Below the pieces are notes generated by a model. It saw only the letters and a program-made list of their open reading frames with translations, ran no database searches and was not told the origin of the DNA. Positions 50,795 through 59,305 of a stretch of DNA of 64,000 nt are shown here, piece after piece; positions within the stretch are counted from its first letter, which is position 1, and each line of letters begins with the position of its first letter. Source of the stretch: Cohnella sp. SGD-V74 (GTDB lineage Bacteria > Bacillota > Bacilli > Paenibacillales > Paenibacillaceae); contig NZ_PVYW01000027.1 of NCBI RefSeq assembly GCF_003001675.1, positions 1-64,000 of the forward strand, in the 5' to 3' direction. The translations under genes and the position numbers were made by a program.

Positions 50795-52096
50795 TTAAGC
50801 GTTGCCCGCCTTCACGTCCAGGACCGCTTGGTAGATCCGGTCGAACAAGTCTTCCAGATTGCCTTCCTCGATGCAGGAGAAGGCGACGCGAAGATCGGTC
50901 TCGCCCAGCGCGATCGTGCCTACGCCGTAAGCGTTCAGCAGACGTTGGCGCACGGCTTCGGCGTCCACGGTCAGATTAAGGCACATGAAGTAGCCGGAGT
51001 TGAACGGGTAATAAGTCCATACGTCGCCGTACTTGCCGCTGTCCAGCAAATTCTTCACCTTGTTGGCGCGGCCTTTCATGATGCGGAACTTCTCTTCCTT
51101 CTGCGCTTGGAAACGGTCCGACTTGAGCGCCCGCAAAATAAACGTCTGCGAAGGGTGAGGTCCGCTGGAAATCGTGGAGCGGATGTTGCCGATCGTCTTC
51201 TGCTCCAGCGCCGACAAGCTTGCGTCGCTCAGGCCGCCGTAGGTGATGAAGCCTACGCGAAAGCCCCAGACGTACTCCTCTTTCGTCGCGCCGTCGACCT
51301 TGATGGCGAGAACGCGCTCGTGCAGCCCGCTAAGCTGGCCGAACAGCGACTCCTGCAAGGAATCTTCGAAGAACAGGCCGAAGTAGGCGTCGTCGGTAAC
51401 GGCCACGACGTTGATGCCGGCTTCTGCGGCGTCGCGGACGGCGGCGACGATGGCGCGTCCTTCTTCCACTCCCGGAGTATAGCCGGTCGGGTTGATCGGG
51501 AAGTTGAGCAGCACGATCGCCTTCCCCTTGTCCTTGCGGGAGAGCAGCGCGTCGCGCAGTCCGGCCGCGTTGAAGCGATTGTCCGCATCGTACAGCGGGT
51601 AGTAGACCATTTCTCCGCCGCGGCGGACGTTAAAGGTCAGCTCGTAGTTTTCCCAGTTTTTGTCCGGTACGATGACCGCGTCTCCCGCGTCCACGAACAG
51701 GTCGCCGACGATGCTGAGACCGTGGGTCAGCGCGTTCGTTACGACCGGCTGGCTGATCTGCTTGCCGGCGACGGACGGGTTCTCGGCGATCATCTTCTCC
51801 CGCCAAATCGCGCGGAGCTCGGGTTTTCCTCCCGGAGGAGCATATTCGTAAAGATCCTTCGGATCGTAAGCAGACAGCGTTTCCTGAATGACTTCCAGGT
51901 GCATGGGCTTGCCGTTCTCGGTCGCGATGCCGATCGTGGCGTTGTAGGAGCCGGCCTTCTGCTTCGCTTCGGCGGATTGGCTCAAGATGCCCAGCTTGGG
52001 CAAATACATGGCTTTGCCGAGGCTGGAAAGCATATCGGCGACATGCGGATTGTCTCGGGCAATCGTCTCGTTCAACTGCTGAGCAAGGGGATTCAT
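50795..52096 (-). CDS. PLP-dependent aminotransferase, class I/II
   Basis: 433 residues from ATG 52096 (AAGGA eight bases upstream). Fold-type I signatures: NFPINPTGYTPGVEEG near 190, DDAYFGLFF near 222, the PLP lysine in GATKEEYVWGFRVGF near 268, and the C-terminal arginine region LRVAF. Substrate not determined; similar Bacillota proteins are only annotated as class I/II aminotransferases. Monocistronic with its own promoter. Confidence 0.88.
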   Translation of the reverse strand: MNPLAQQLNETIARDNPHVADMLSSLGKAMYLPKLGILSQSAEAKQKAGSYNATIGIATENGKPMHLEVIQETLSAYDPKDLYEYAPPGGKPELRAIWREKMIAENPSVAGKQISQPVVTNALTHGLSIVGDLFVDAGDAVIVPDKNWENYELTFNVRRGGEMVYYPLYDADNRFNAAGLRDALLSRKDKGKAIVLLNFPINPTGYTPGVEEGRAIVAAVRDAAEAGINVVAVTDDAYFGLFFEDSLQESLFGQLSGLHERVLAIKVDGATKEEYVWGFRVGFITYGGLSDASLSALEQKTIGNIRSTISSGPHPSQTFILRALKSDRFQAQKEEKFRIMKGRANKVKNLLDSGKYGDVWTYYPFNSGYFMCLNLTVDAEAVRQRLLNAYGVGTIALGETDLRVAFSCIEEGNLEDLFDRIYQAVLDVKAGNA

Positions 52097-52128
52097 CACT
52101 TTCATCCTTCCAATCGTCATTAGGTGAT

Positions 52129-52157
52129 ATTATACACCATTGACCGAAGAGCGTCAT
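52129..52157 (-). promoter_or_regulatory. Promoter of the aminotransferase gene
   Basis: Minus strand TATAAT (52134-52129) with ATGACG (52157-52152), 17-base spacer. Confidence 0.6.
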
Positions 52158-52258
52158 TGCGTTAAAGCGTTTTCCCCGAAAAAAAGGACACGGATTTCGT
52201 GAGTTTTCACCAATTCGTTTCACGGTCCGATCGCTTGTTCGAGCGCGGGGCTGCGGAG

Positions 52259-52879
52259 TTACTTTCTCGCTCCGCCGCCGCGAATTCTCTCGACCGTATC
52301 GGGGTCCCCCGGCAGACCGCGTTCGAGCAGGCGCTCGGCGATATTCTCCCGCTTCTTCTCCGGAACGTTCTGGCCGAACTTGAACTTGCCCGTCAGGCTC
52401 TCCGGGTCGAGGCGCATGACGGCGACGCCCCGCAAGGAAGAGGCATAGCGCGGGTCCGACGCGTCGATGGGCGAGTGTCCTCCTTCCGGCTGCATGTTGA
52501 GGAGCAGCGCGGCCAGAGCGGACGCTTTCTCAGCCGGTTCTTCGACTTGGGCGACCGTTCCGCGAATGCGCACGGAGCGGAAGAAGACGGTCGCGGGACA
52601 GGCCAGATAAGGATCCGTAAAATAAGAAGGAATGAAGGCGTGAGCCTGATAGACGACGAACTCGGCGCGAGGGTCGGCGGCGATTCCGGCCATCTTCTCG
52701 CCCTGCTTGCTGCCGTGGAAGTAGACGGCCCCGTCATGCCAGGCGTAGTTCAGCGGAACCGCCTTTGGCCACCCGTCGGCTCCCGAGAACGTCAGTACGC
52801 CGTCGTGCCTTTCTTCCAAAAAATCGATGCATTCCTGTTCGTCGGCTTGGAACTCTTTTCTTCTCATGAAGACATCCAC
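52259..52879 (-). CDS. Pyridoxamine 5'-phosphate oxidase-like flavoprotein
   Basis: 206 residues (start at 52879 or, better aligned, ATG 52867). Split-barrel FMN-binding pattern of the PNPOx-like/NimA group: CIDFLEERHDGVLTFSGADGWPKAVPLNYAWHDGAVYFHGSKQGEKMAGIAADPRAEF. The gene is divergent from a MocR-type regulator, but the protein resembles general FMN reductases more than PdxH. Reaction unknown. Confidence 0.8.
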   Translation of the reverse strand: MDVFMRRKEFQADEQECIDFLEERHDGVLTFSGADGWPKAVPLNYAWHDGAVYFHGSKQGEKMAGIAADPRAEFVVYQAHAFIPSYFTDPYLACPATVFFRSVRIRGTVAQVEEPAEKASALAALLLNMQPEGGHSPIDASDPRYASSLRGVAVMRLDPESLTGKFKFGQNVPEKKRENIAERLLERGLPGDPDTVERIRGGGARK

Positions 52880-52935
52880 TCGCTTTCACTTGGTTGAGGA
52901 ACAGTGTACGCCCTGCATTGACAAGAGAAAAGATC

Positions 52936-52952
52936 CATTTTACAGTAAAATG
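52936..52952. promoter_or_regulatory. Palindromic operator candidate between PNPOx-like and MocR genes
   Basis: CATTTTAC-A-GTAAAATG is a perfect 17-bp palindrome, and GTCCATTTA nearby repeats part of GATCCATTTT. It sits in the shared divergent region and is a likely site for the MocR regulator. Confidence 0.5.
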
Positions 52953-53021
52953 ACTAGTCCATTTATTCAGTCGTGATCCATGGCGGACTTTTTGAACAAC
53001 CTCTAAAAAGAAGGGTTGCGT

Positions 53022-54590
53022 ATGGCATCTCCGTTTGCTTATTCCGCCAAGCTGTCCGATTGCGGCAGCAAGCATTTGGCGATGTATTTGGCTATTCGGG
53101 AAGCGATTATGGAAGGGACGCTGTCGCCCGGAGAGAAGCTGCCTTCCACCCGGCAATTGGCCGCCCTGTACGGACTGTCGCGGGGAAGCGTCAGCCTGGC
53201 TTACGAAATGCTGTCCGCGGAAGGCTTCGTGCAGGCCGGCGTCGGACAAGGCACCTTCGTGGCGGGAGCGGATCGGGGATCGGCGGGATTGGGCGCGGCC
53301 TCGATCGGAGGGACACCCGATACGGCAAGAGAGCCTCCGCGGCTGACGAAATGGGGCCGCCGTCTGCTGGAGCTGCCGCCGATGGCGCCGTCGCCCCAGC
53401 CGAAGCTTCCGTCCGGACGGAAACGTCCCGCGGACGCGGAGGAGATCGTCTCGTTCGTTCCGGCGGGACTTGGCTCGGAGCGTTTTCCGTGGCAGGAGTG
53501 GAAAGCGGAAGTCGCGCATCAATGGAAGAGCCTCGGAGTCTCCGGCGCCGTCGACGGCCACGGAACCGAAGGCAGCCTGGAGCTGCGCAAGGCGATCGCC
53601 GGCAGATTGCGCCGGGAGCGGGGCATTCCGTGCCGGGAGGACGATATCGTCGTCACCTCCGGATCGATGCAGGCGATCGCTCTGCTGGCGCAGCTGATGC
53701 TGGAGGAAGGCAAGTCGGCGGTCATCGAAAATCCTTGCTACGTCGGCATTCGCAACGCGGTGGAGGCAACGGGCGCGACTCTCATTGCGGAGCGCACGGA
53801 CGGAGGTGGCATCGTGCCGAGGGATTGGGACGCCGAGCTGCTGTTCGTGACGCCTACCCGGCAATTCCCGACGGGCGTCGTGCTCAGCTACGAGCGCAGG
53901 CAGGCGCTGCTGGCGTGGGCGTCCAGGCGCAACGCGTGGATCGTGGAGGACGATTACGACAGCGACTTCCGCTGGGGAGGACGTCCGATCGAGCCGCTCA
54001 AGGCGCTGGACCGGGAAGGCCGCGTCGTCTACGTCGGCACGTTCTCCCGTTCGATGAGCGCCAGCATGAGAATCGGCTTCGCGGTCGTCCCGAAGGAGCT
54101 GATGCAGCCGCTGCTGCTCGCCAAGAAGCTGTACGACCCGCATCCGACGGGCATCGCGGAGCAGCAGGCGCTGGCGAATTGGATGTCCTCGGGCGGCTAC
54201 GATCGGCATATGCGCAAGGCCCGCCGCATTCTCGGCAAGCTCGAGCATAAGCTGCGCACCAGCCTGGCCGCCAATCTGCAGGAGCTGTTCACGGCTGTTC
54301 CGTCGGATGCCGGACTGCACGTGTACGCAAGATGGGAAGGAACGGCAGAAGGCTATCGCCGTTTGGTCGAAGAGTGCGCGCGCGGCGGCGCGGTATGGAA
54401 GGACGGGGCGGCTTACGATATTCCGTCCGAAGGGGCGCTCCCGGAGAAGACGCCGACTTCGGCGCTGTTCGGGTTCGCCCACCTGAGCGAACGTCAGATA
54501 GAAGAAGGCATTCGTCGAATCCGTCAGGCGGCCGCAGCGCTGAACGTGCTGCGCGAAAGGCCGGAACAAGGAGGTCTCGTTCATGATTAA
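53022..54590 (+). CDS. MocR-family regulator (GntR helix-turn-helix fused to an aminotransferase domain)
   Basis: 522 residues from ATG 53022 (GAAGGG six bases upstream). Residues 12-80 form a GntR winged helix (LSPGEKLPSTRQLAALYGLSRGSVSLAYEML). A linker leads to a fold-type I aminotransferase domain with VTSGSMQAIALLAQLML, EDDYDSDFRWGGRP and the PLP-lysine region in place of SMSASMR. Such proteins sense PLP or an amino-acid adduct. PdxR is a relative, but no pdxST genes are present; the divergent PNPOx-like gene is the probable target. Followed by an overlapping AraC gene. Confidence 0.9.
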   Translation: MASPFAYSAKLSDCGSKHLAMYLAIREAIMEGTLSPGEKLPSTRQLAALYGLSRGSVSLAYEMLSAEGFVQAGVGQGTFVAGADRGSAGLGAASIGGTPDTAREPPRLTKWGRRLLELPPMAPSPQPKLPSGRKRPADAEEIVSFVPAGLGSERFPWQEWKAEVAHQWKSLGVSGAVDGHGTEGSLELRKAIAGRLRRERGIPCREDDIVVTSGSMQAIALLAQLMLEEGKSAVIENPCYVGIRNAVEATGATLIAERTDGGGIVPRDWDAELLFVTPTRQFPTGVVLSYERRQALLAWASRRNAWIVEDDYDSDFRWGGRPIEPLKALDREGRVVYVGTFSRSMSASMRIGFAVVPKELMQPLLLAKKLYDPHPTGIAEQQALANWMSSGGYDRHMRKARRILGKLEHKLRTSLAANLQELFTAVPSDAGLHVYARWEGTAEGYRRLVEECARGGAVWKDGAAYDIPSEGALPEKTPTSALFGFAHLSERQIEEGIRRIRQAAAALNVLRERPEQGGLVHD

Positions 54591-55368
54591 CCTATCGCCT
54601 ACATCGTTCGTCCTGCTCCCCGCGTTCGCGAAAATTTCGTGCGAACCGGGGTGGAAATGGCAGAAGCGGGAAAAGCCGCTGGCCAACTACGACATTTTCT
54701 ACGTGTGGAGCGGCGAAGGGGAGCTGTCTCTTAACGGGAAGATGTATACGCTGGGCAAGGGAAGCTGCTTTCTCTTCCGCAAAGGGGATCATACGTGGGC
54801 GACGCACAATCCGCAGAAGCCGCTCGTGCTCACGTACATTCATTTCGACGCGGCCGAGCCGGTCGAAGACGTGCCGCAGCCTTATCGCGTGCTGGAGGAC
54901 ACGTTCGATTTCGAGCATCTGCTGTCCAAGTACGTGCGTCTGTTTCTGGTGAAAACGTTCGCGGCCGAGGTCGAAGCGCAGCTGATTCTGAAGCAGCTGA
55001 TTATCCATCTGCTGCGCTATGATCGCGAAGAACCGATCGAGCGGAAGGCCAGCAATCAACTGAGCGAGAGCATCCGAGAGGTCGCGAACTATATTTTGCA
55101 GCATCCCGGCGAAGTGCATCGCGTCGAGGATTTGGGCAAGCGGGCGGGGCTGTCCTCGCGCTACTTCTCGATCAAGTTCAAGGAGCTGATCGGCATGTCC
55201 GTGCAAACCTACATGATCCGGGCGCGGATCGAGCGGGCCCAGCATCTGCTGCTGCACGCGGGCATGAACGTGACCGAGGTCGCCGACGCGCTCGGCTACC
55301 GCGACATTTTCTTCTTCAGCCGGCAATTTAAGCAGTATACGGGCAAGAGTCCTTCGGAAATTCGGTAG
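54583..55368 (+). CDS. AraC-family regulator with cupin sensor domain
   Basis: 261 residues; ATG 54583 overlaps the MocR stop. Residues 10-95 form a cupin (YDIFYVWSGEGELSLNGKMYTLGKGSCFLFRKGDHTWATH); residues 160-258 form the paired helix-turn-helix (VEDLGKRAGLSSRYFSIKFKELIG and NVTEVADALGYRDIFFFSRQFKQYTG). Coupled to the MocR gene, its target is unclear. It ends against the importer operon on the other strand. Confidence 0.9.
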   Translation: MINLSPTSFVLLPAFAKISCEPGWKWQKREKPLANYDIFYVWSGEGELSLNGKMYTLGKGSCFLFRKGDHTWATHNPQKPLVLTYIHFDAAEPVEDVPQPYRVLEDTFDFEHLLSKYVRLFLVKTFAAEVEAQLILKQLIIHLLRYDREEPIERKASNQLSESIREVANYILQHPGEVHRVEDLGKRAGLSSRYFSIKFKELIGMSVQTYMIRARIERAQHLLLHAGMNVTEVADALGYRDIFFFSRQFKQYTGKSPSEIR

Positions 55369-55391
55369 GGGGGACGGCCGGCGTTATCCAT

Positions 55392-56147
55392 TCATTTAGT
55401 CAATCCGTAACGAGCCAGGAGCCGGTTCTCGAACCGTTTGAAGCAAAGGTGATCGGAAAGCGTACCGAGGACGGCAATAATGATCACGATGCAAAGCATG
55501 CTGGAAGTATCGCCGAGACTGCGGTAATCCTGCAAAAATTGGCCCAGGCCGGTTCCTCTGGCAATCAGTTCCCCTGAAACGAGAGCGCGCCAAGCGAACG
55601 CCCAAGATACTCTCATTCCATTCATCAGATGGGGCATGGAGGCGGGGACCAGCACTTGATAAAACAAGCGGTACCCGGTCCCGGTGCCCAGCGTCCGGGC
55701 CGCCCGCAACAGCAGCGGCGGGATGTTGATGAAGCCGGTTCGGCTGGACAAGGCCATCGTCCAGGTCGCTCCGATCCCTGTGATGAAAATGACGGAGGTG
55801 TCGTTCAGCCCGAACCAGATAATCGCGAAAGGAAGCCATACGATGCTTGGAACCGTCTGCAGGGATACGACGAGCATCCCCAGCGTCTCGTCCAGAAAGC
55901 GGTAACGAGAGAACAGGAAGCCTAGCGTCGTGCCTATGACAACCGCGATCGCATAGGCGGTCAGCAAGCGCCGTAAGCTGGACAGCGTCCCTTCGAGGAG
56001 CTGCCCGTTAACGAATCCGTCGTAGAACGCGTCCGCCGTCTGCAGTACAGAGGGGAATTTCCATCCCCACTGAAAAATTCTATAGCTCGTTTCCCAGATG
56101 ATTAACAGCAAGATCAGGAACAGCGTTTTTCTTAATGCGGAATTCAT
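55392..56147 (-). CDS. ABC transporter permease, SsuC/TauC type
   Basis: 251 residues, six membrane helices, with the EAA-like loop (AARTLGTGTGYRLFYQVLVPASMPHLMNGMRVSWAFAW, near 140-175). GAGGAG precedes ATG 56147. The start lies 68 bases inside the 3' end of the ATPase gene, so translation is probably coupled. Last gene of a six-gene minus-strand operon; relatives import aliphatic sulfonates, taurine, nitrate or thiamine precursors. Confidence 0.9.
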   Translation of the reverse strand: MNSALRKTLFLILLLIIWETSYRIFQWGWKFPSVLQTADAFYDGFVNGQLLEGTLSSLRRLLTAYAIAVVIGTTLGFLFSRYRFLDETLGMLVVSLQTVPSIVWLPFAIIWFGLNDTSVIFITGIGATWTMALSSRTGFINIPPLLLRAARTLGTGTGYRLFYQVLVPASMPHLMNGMRVSWAFAWRALVSGELIARGTGLGQFLQDYRSLGDTSSMLCIVIIIAVLGTLSDHLCFKRFENRLLARYGLTK

Positions 56148-56919
56148 AACCGATCTCCTCTTTCAACACTTTCTCCAGTTCTTCGCCCAACGTCTCCATA
56201 ATGGCGGCTTCCAGTTGATGCAGATGAGGGTCCACGTAATCTCTCGGTCTGGCGACGGGAACGGTAAACTCTCTTTTTATGCGTCCCGGACGCGTGGACA
56301 TGACCAGAATCCGATCGGACAAGAAGATCGCTTCGCGAATGTTATGCGTAATAAACAAGAGGGTTGTACCCGTAATCACGGTGATTTCTTCAAGCTGCTT
56401 GTGCAAAATGAGCCTTGTCTGTTCGTCGAGGGCTGCGAACGGCTCATCCATCAGCAAAATTTCCGGGTCCATCGAGAGCGCTCGTGCGATCGCGACCCGC
56501 TGCCGCATACCGACAGACAGCTCATGAGGATAACGAGCGGCAAACCGGGTAAGGTGCACCATTTGCAGCTTTTCCATGGCGATTTCACTGCGGGTTTTCT
56601 TGGGTATCCCTTTCTGCTTCAGTCCGAAGGCGACGTTATCGATTACAGTCATCCACGGAAACAAGGCGTGTTCCTGGAAAACAACCGTGCGGTCGGGCGC
56701 CGGACCGTTGATTTTTTTTCCCTGCATGCTGATTTCCCCCGAGTCCGCCTGCTCAAGCCCTGCGATCAAGTTGAGCAAAGTAGACTTCCCGCAGCCGGAT
56801 GGACCGAGCAGAGAGAGGAACTCTCCCTTGCGAATCGAGAACGTGACGTTCTCAATCGCTCCGAATTTCCTGCCGTCCTTTTGCATGAAGCCTTTGCTTA
56901 CGCCGCTTAGATCGATCAT
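56080..56919 (-). CDS. ABC transporter ATPase, SsuB/TauB type
   Basis: 279 residues from ATG 56919 (AGGGGG upstream). Walker A GPSGCGKST (near 41), Q-loop VFQEHALFPW, signature LSVGMRQRV (near 136), Walker B ILLMDEPF and THNIREAIFLSDRI as the H-loop. Typical of the nitrate/sulfonate/taurine importer subfamily. The 22 C-terminal residues are coded by sequence shared with the permease start. Confidence 0.93.
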   Translation of the reverse strand: MIDLSGVSKGFMQKDGRKFGAIENVTFSIRKGEFLSLLGPSGCGKSTLLNLIAGLEQADSGEISMQGKKINGPAPDRTVVFQEHALFPWMTVIDNVAFGLKQKGIPKKTRSEIAMEKLQMVHLTRFAARYPHELSVGMRQRVAIARALSMDPEILLMDEPFAALDEQTRLILHKQLEEITVITGTTLLFITHNIREAIFLSDRILVMSTRPGRIKREFTVPVARPRDYVDPHLHQLEAAIMETLGEELEKVLKEEIGYEFRIKKNAVPDLAVNHLGNEL

Positions 56920-56964
56920 TACCGAACCCCCTAATCGGGCCGATTGCAATCGGCCCCGACATGT

Positions 56965-57996
56965 TTACTTCCCGGCTTGAAGCTCTTCGAGCAAGGAAAG
57001 ATCGAACAATCCGTCCAGCGCGAGCTCCTCGACTTTGACGTCCTTGATGTAGCCGGCGTTGATGTTGATTGTGGCCATATCGATAATGGCTTGTTGATTC
57101 ACATCTGCGGTTAGCAGCATGTGAGAGAGCGACAAACGAATCAAGTCGACATCCAGCTCGATGCCGGTCACCTTCTTCAATTCCGTGCGGATCAATTCAG
57201 GGGCCTCGTCCGGGTTCTTTTTAATGAAATCGATGGCATCAAGATTGGCTTGAATCGCTTTTTTCGCCAAGTCGCGGTGCTCCCGAAGGAACTTGTCGGA
57301 CGCGACCATAATCGTAAACGGCATATTGCCATTGTTCGGAGGCATCGCGTCCCAGTTCACGAGCACGTCGGCAAGACCTTCCTGAACGAGCAGAGAGCCC
57401 CAATGCTCAGGAACCAATGCGGCATCGACCTCATTCTGCCGGAACGCGGTCAGTGTATCGGTAGGCGCGCGCGCGATAATTTGCACGCCTGAATCGTTTG
57501 TCGTTACGGGCAATCCTTCCTGTTCCAGCAGCATTCGCAGCTGCGTCTCGACCGTGCTGCCCTTGGCGGTAATGGAGACGGTTTTGCCGACCAAATCTTT
57601 TAAGCTGCGGATGCCGGCGTCTTTCCTGATGATGAGCAAGGAGCCTCCGTTAATCGACCCGCTGATGACGCGGAAATTTTGACTTTTCAAATACTGGATC
57701 GTGACCGGCGCAGGACCTGCAAATCCGAAATCGATTTGGTTGGTGGCGATTGCGGCCGAGAAATCCGCTCCCTGATCGAAGGGGATAAGTTCAAGGGTGA
57801 CGCGGTCGCCGAATTGTTCTTGAAAATAATTTTTGGCAAGAGCGGTATAGGCAACGGCATGGGAAACGTTCTTGAAGATGCCGACTTTCACGGTAATCGG
57901 CTCCGAAGATGACGCTCCTTCATTCCGATTCCCGCAAGCGCTCAAGCTGACGAGTACGAGTAATAAGCTGATGATCGCAATGGACGTTTTTTTCAC
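56965..57996 (-). CDS. ABC transporter substrate-binding lipoprotein, SsuA/NMT1 type
   Basis: 343 residues from GTG 57996, with GGAGG upstream. Lipobox LVSLSAC near residue 19. NMT1/SsuA-like fold: VKVGIFKNVSHAVAYTALAKNYFQEQFGD, AIATNQIDFGFAGPAPVTIQYL and DLVGKTVSITAKGSTVETQLRMLLEQEG. The ligand is unknown but is likely a small anionic organic molecule. It is part of the flavoprotein/ferredoxin operon, and the regulator of that operon contains a related domain. Confidence 0.9.
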   Translation of the reverse strand: MKKTSIAIISLLLVLVSLSACGNRNEGASSSEPITVKVGIFKNVSHAVAYTALAKNYFQEQFGDRVTLELIPFDQGADFSAAIATNQIDFGFAGPAPVTIQYLKSQNFRVISGSINGGSLLIIRKDAGIRSLKDLVGKTVSITAKGSTVETQLRMLLEQEGLPVTTNDSGVQIIARAPTDTLTAFRQNEVDAALVPEHWGSLLVQEGLADVLVNWDAMPPNNGNMPFTIMVASDKFLREHRDLAKKAIQANLDAIDFIKKNPDEAPELIRTELKKVTGIELDVDLIRLSLSHMLLTADVNQQAIIDMATININAGYIKDVKVEELALDGLFDLSLLEELQAGK

Positions 57997-58030
57997 GATT
58001 TTTCCTCCAGATAGATAATGTAGTGGTCTT

Positions 58031-58900
58031 CTAATCGACGGCAATAGCCGGCGGCGGAATAACGTTGACGCTTTCCCCGATGTCGATTGTCATTCGATCC
58101 AGGCCGACTTCCAGCGGACCGGCATATCCGGCTTGTCTCGTTCTTTCGATGAGCACGGAGTCATGATTTCCGTTGGCTAACCCTTTTTTAATGACATGGG
58201 TGTAGACGGCGAGCCGCGGAGCGGTCCTTCGGAAAATATCGGCGGCTTGCTCGGGCGTGGTCAATTTGGCAAGCACGCTCTGCAGCTTGGGAAGTTGCGC
58301 AAGTTCGTCGCTGACGGCAATCACATTGTGAACGAGAAGGTCCGTTTCTTGGGCAAACTGGATGACGTTCTCATGGTACGTCGTATCTCCCGACAGGACG
58401 ACGGACCGCCCGGCATGGGCGATACGGAAGCCGAACGCGGGATTGCCATCGTCATGCCATACTTCGAAAGCTGTTATGACAACGCCGTTCCGCTCATAAA
58501 TGACGCCTTCCGAATATTCCGTCACCCTCGTTTCGAGAGCTTCCGGAGGATGGCGAGGATCGATCCGATTGGCCAAATCGAAGCGATACATCTCTCTCAT
58601 CCCGTCGATCATACGCTTCGTACCCGAAGGCCCCCAGATGTCCAACGGCCGGGTTCTGCCATGCGAGAACCAACCCGTCATCCAGAGATTGGGCAGTCCT
58701 TCGATGTGGTCGCTGTGCATATGCGTAAAAAAGATTTGGGTCACGTCGGCGATGCTGACGCTGCATTCGAACAGGCGCTGCAGGACGCTGCGCCCCGCAT
58801 CGAATAACAATTTCTGGTCGTTAACCTCGATCAAGACCGCGCTGCCCTGTCGATGTAGCGTGATTTCGGGACCGCCGGTTCCCAACAAATAGACTTTCAT
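58031..58900 (-). CDS. Metallo-beta-lactamase-fold hydrolase, RNase Z-like
   Basis: 289 residues. Metal motif THMHSDH near 59-65, GSAVLIEV and FDAGRSVLQRL at the N-terminus, SGDTTYHENV near 168 and the final Asp/His residues (ANGNHDS). The layout resembles RNase Z/arylsulfatase-like members of the fold, which hydrolyse ester, sulfate or phosphodiester bonds. Located between the ferredoxin and binding-protein genes, it likely acts on the imported compound or an intermediate. Confidence 0.85.
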   Translation of the reverse strand: MKVYLLGTGGPEITLHRQGSAVLIEVNDQKLLFDAGRSVLQRLFECSVSIADVTQIFFTHMHSDHIEGLPNLWMTGWFSHGRTRPLDIWGPSGTKRMIDGMREMYRFDLANRIDPRHPPEALETRVTEYSEGVIYERNGVVITAFEVWHDDGNPAFGFRIAHAGRSVVLSGDTTYHENVIQFAQETDLLVHNVIAVSDELAQLPKLQSVLAKLTTPEQAADIFRRTAPRLAVYTHVIKKGLANGNHDSVLIERTRQAGYAGPLEVGLDRMTIDIGESVNVIPPPAIAVD

Positions 58901-58954
58901 TCCGGTAACCCACTCGCTTTCCGTTTCTAATTGAATTTTCGAATCCTGAACGTA

Positions 58955-59305
58955 CTAGGAGCGCGGACCTGCATCATCCTCCACCAAATCCCTCAGGATA
59001 TGCGTCATATCGAGTGAAGCAGTTGAACTCCTGCCTTTGCCCCAGCCGATCGCTTGCCTGTAACTGCCGAGCATGGCGGATTCTTCGGGAGTGACGGTCA
59101 GAGGCTCGTTCGTATTGTCCAGCATAGGCGAGACGTAGAGCGCGTCGACAGGACAATAGGCTTCGCATAAGAAGCAAGTTTGACAGTCTTCTTGCCTGCT
59201 GATGGTCGGAAAATGATCCGCGACTTTATCAAAAACGCTCGTGGGGCAAACCTTAACGCATAAATTGCATTGGATACAGCGATCTTCGCTTAAGTATTTA
59301 ATCAT
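58955..59305 (-). CDS. Ferredoxin with two 4Fe-4S motifs
   Basis: 116 residues. Two cysteine motifs, CIQCNLCVKVCP (10-21) and CQTCFLCEAYCP (41-52), each complete for a 4Fe-4S cluster, followed by about 60 residues without clear homology. Start ATG 59305 overlaps the flavoprotein stop (ATGA), which signals tight coupling and a probable complex, as in AprBA-type or fumarate reductase-type enzymes. Confidence 0.9.
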   Translation of the reverse strand: MIKYLSEDRCIQCNLCVKVCPTSVFDKVADHFPTISRQEDCQTCFLCEAYCPVDALYVSPMLDNTNEPLTVTPEESAMLGSYRQAIGWGKGRSSTASLDMTHILRDLVEDDAGPRS

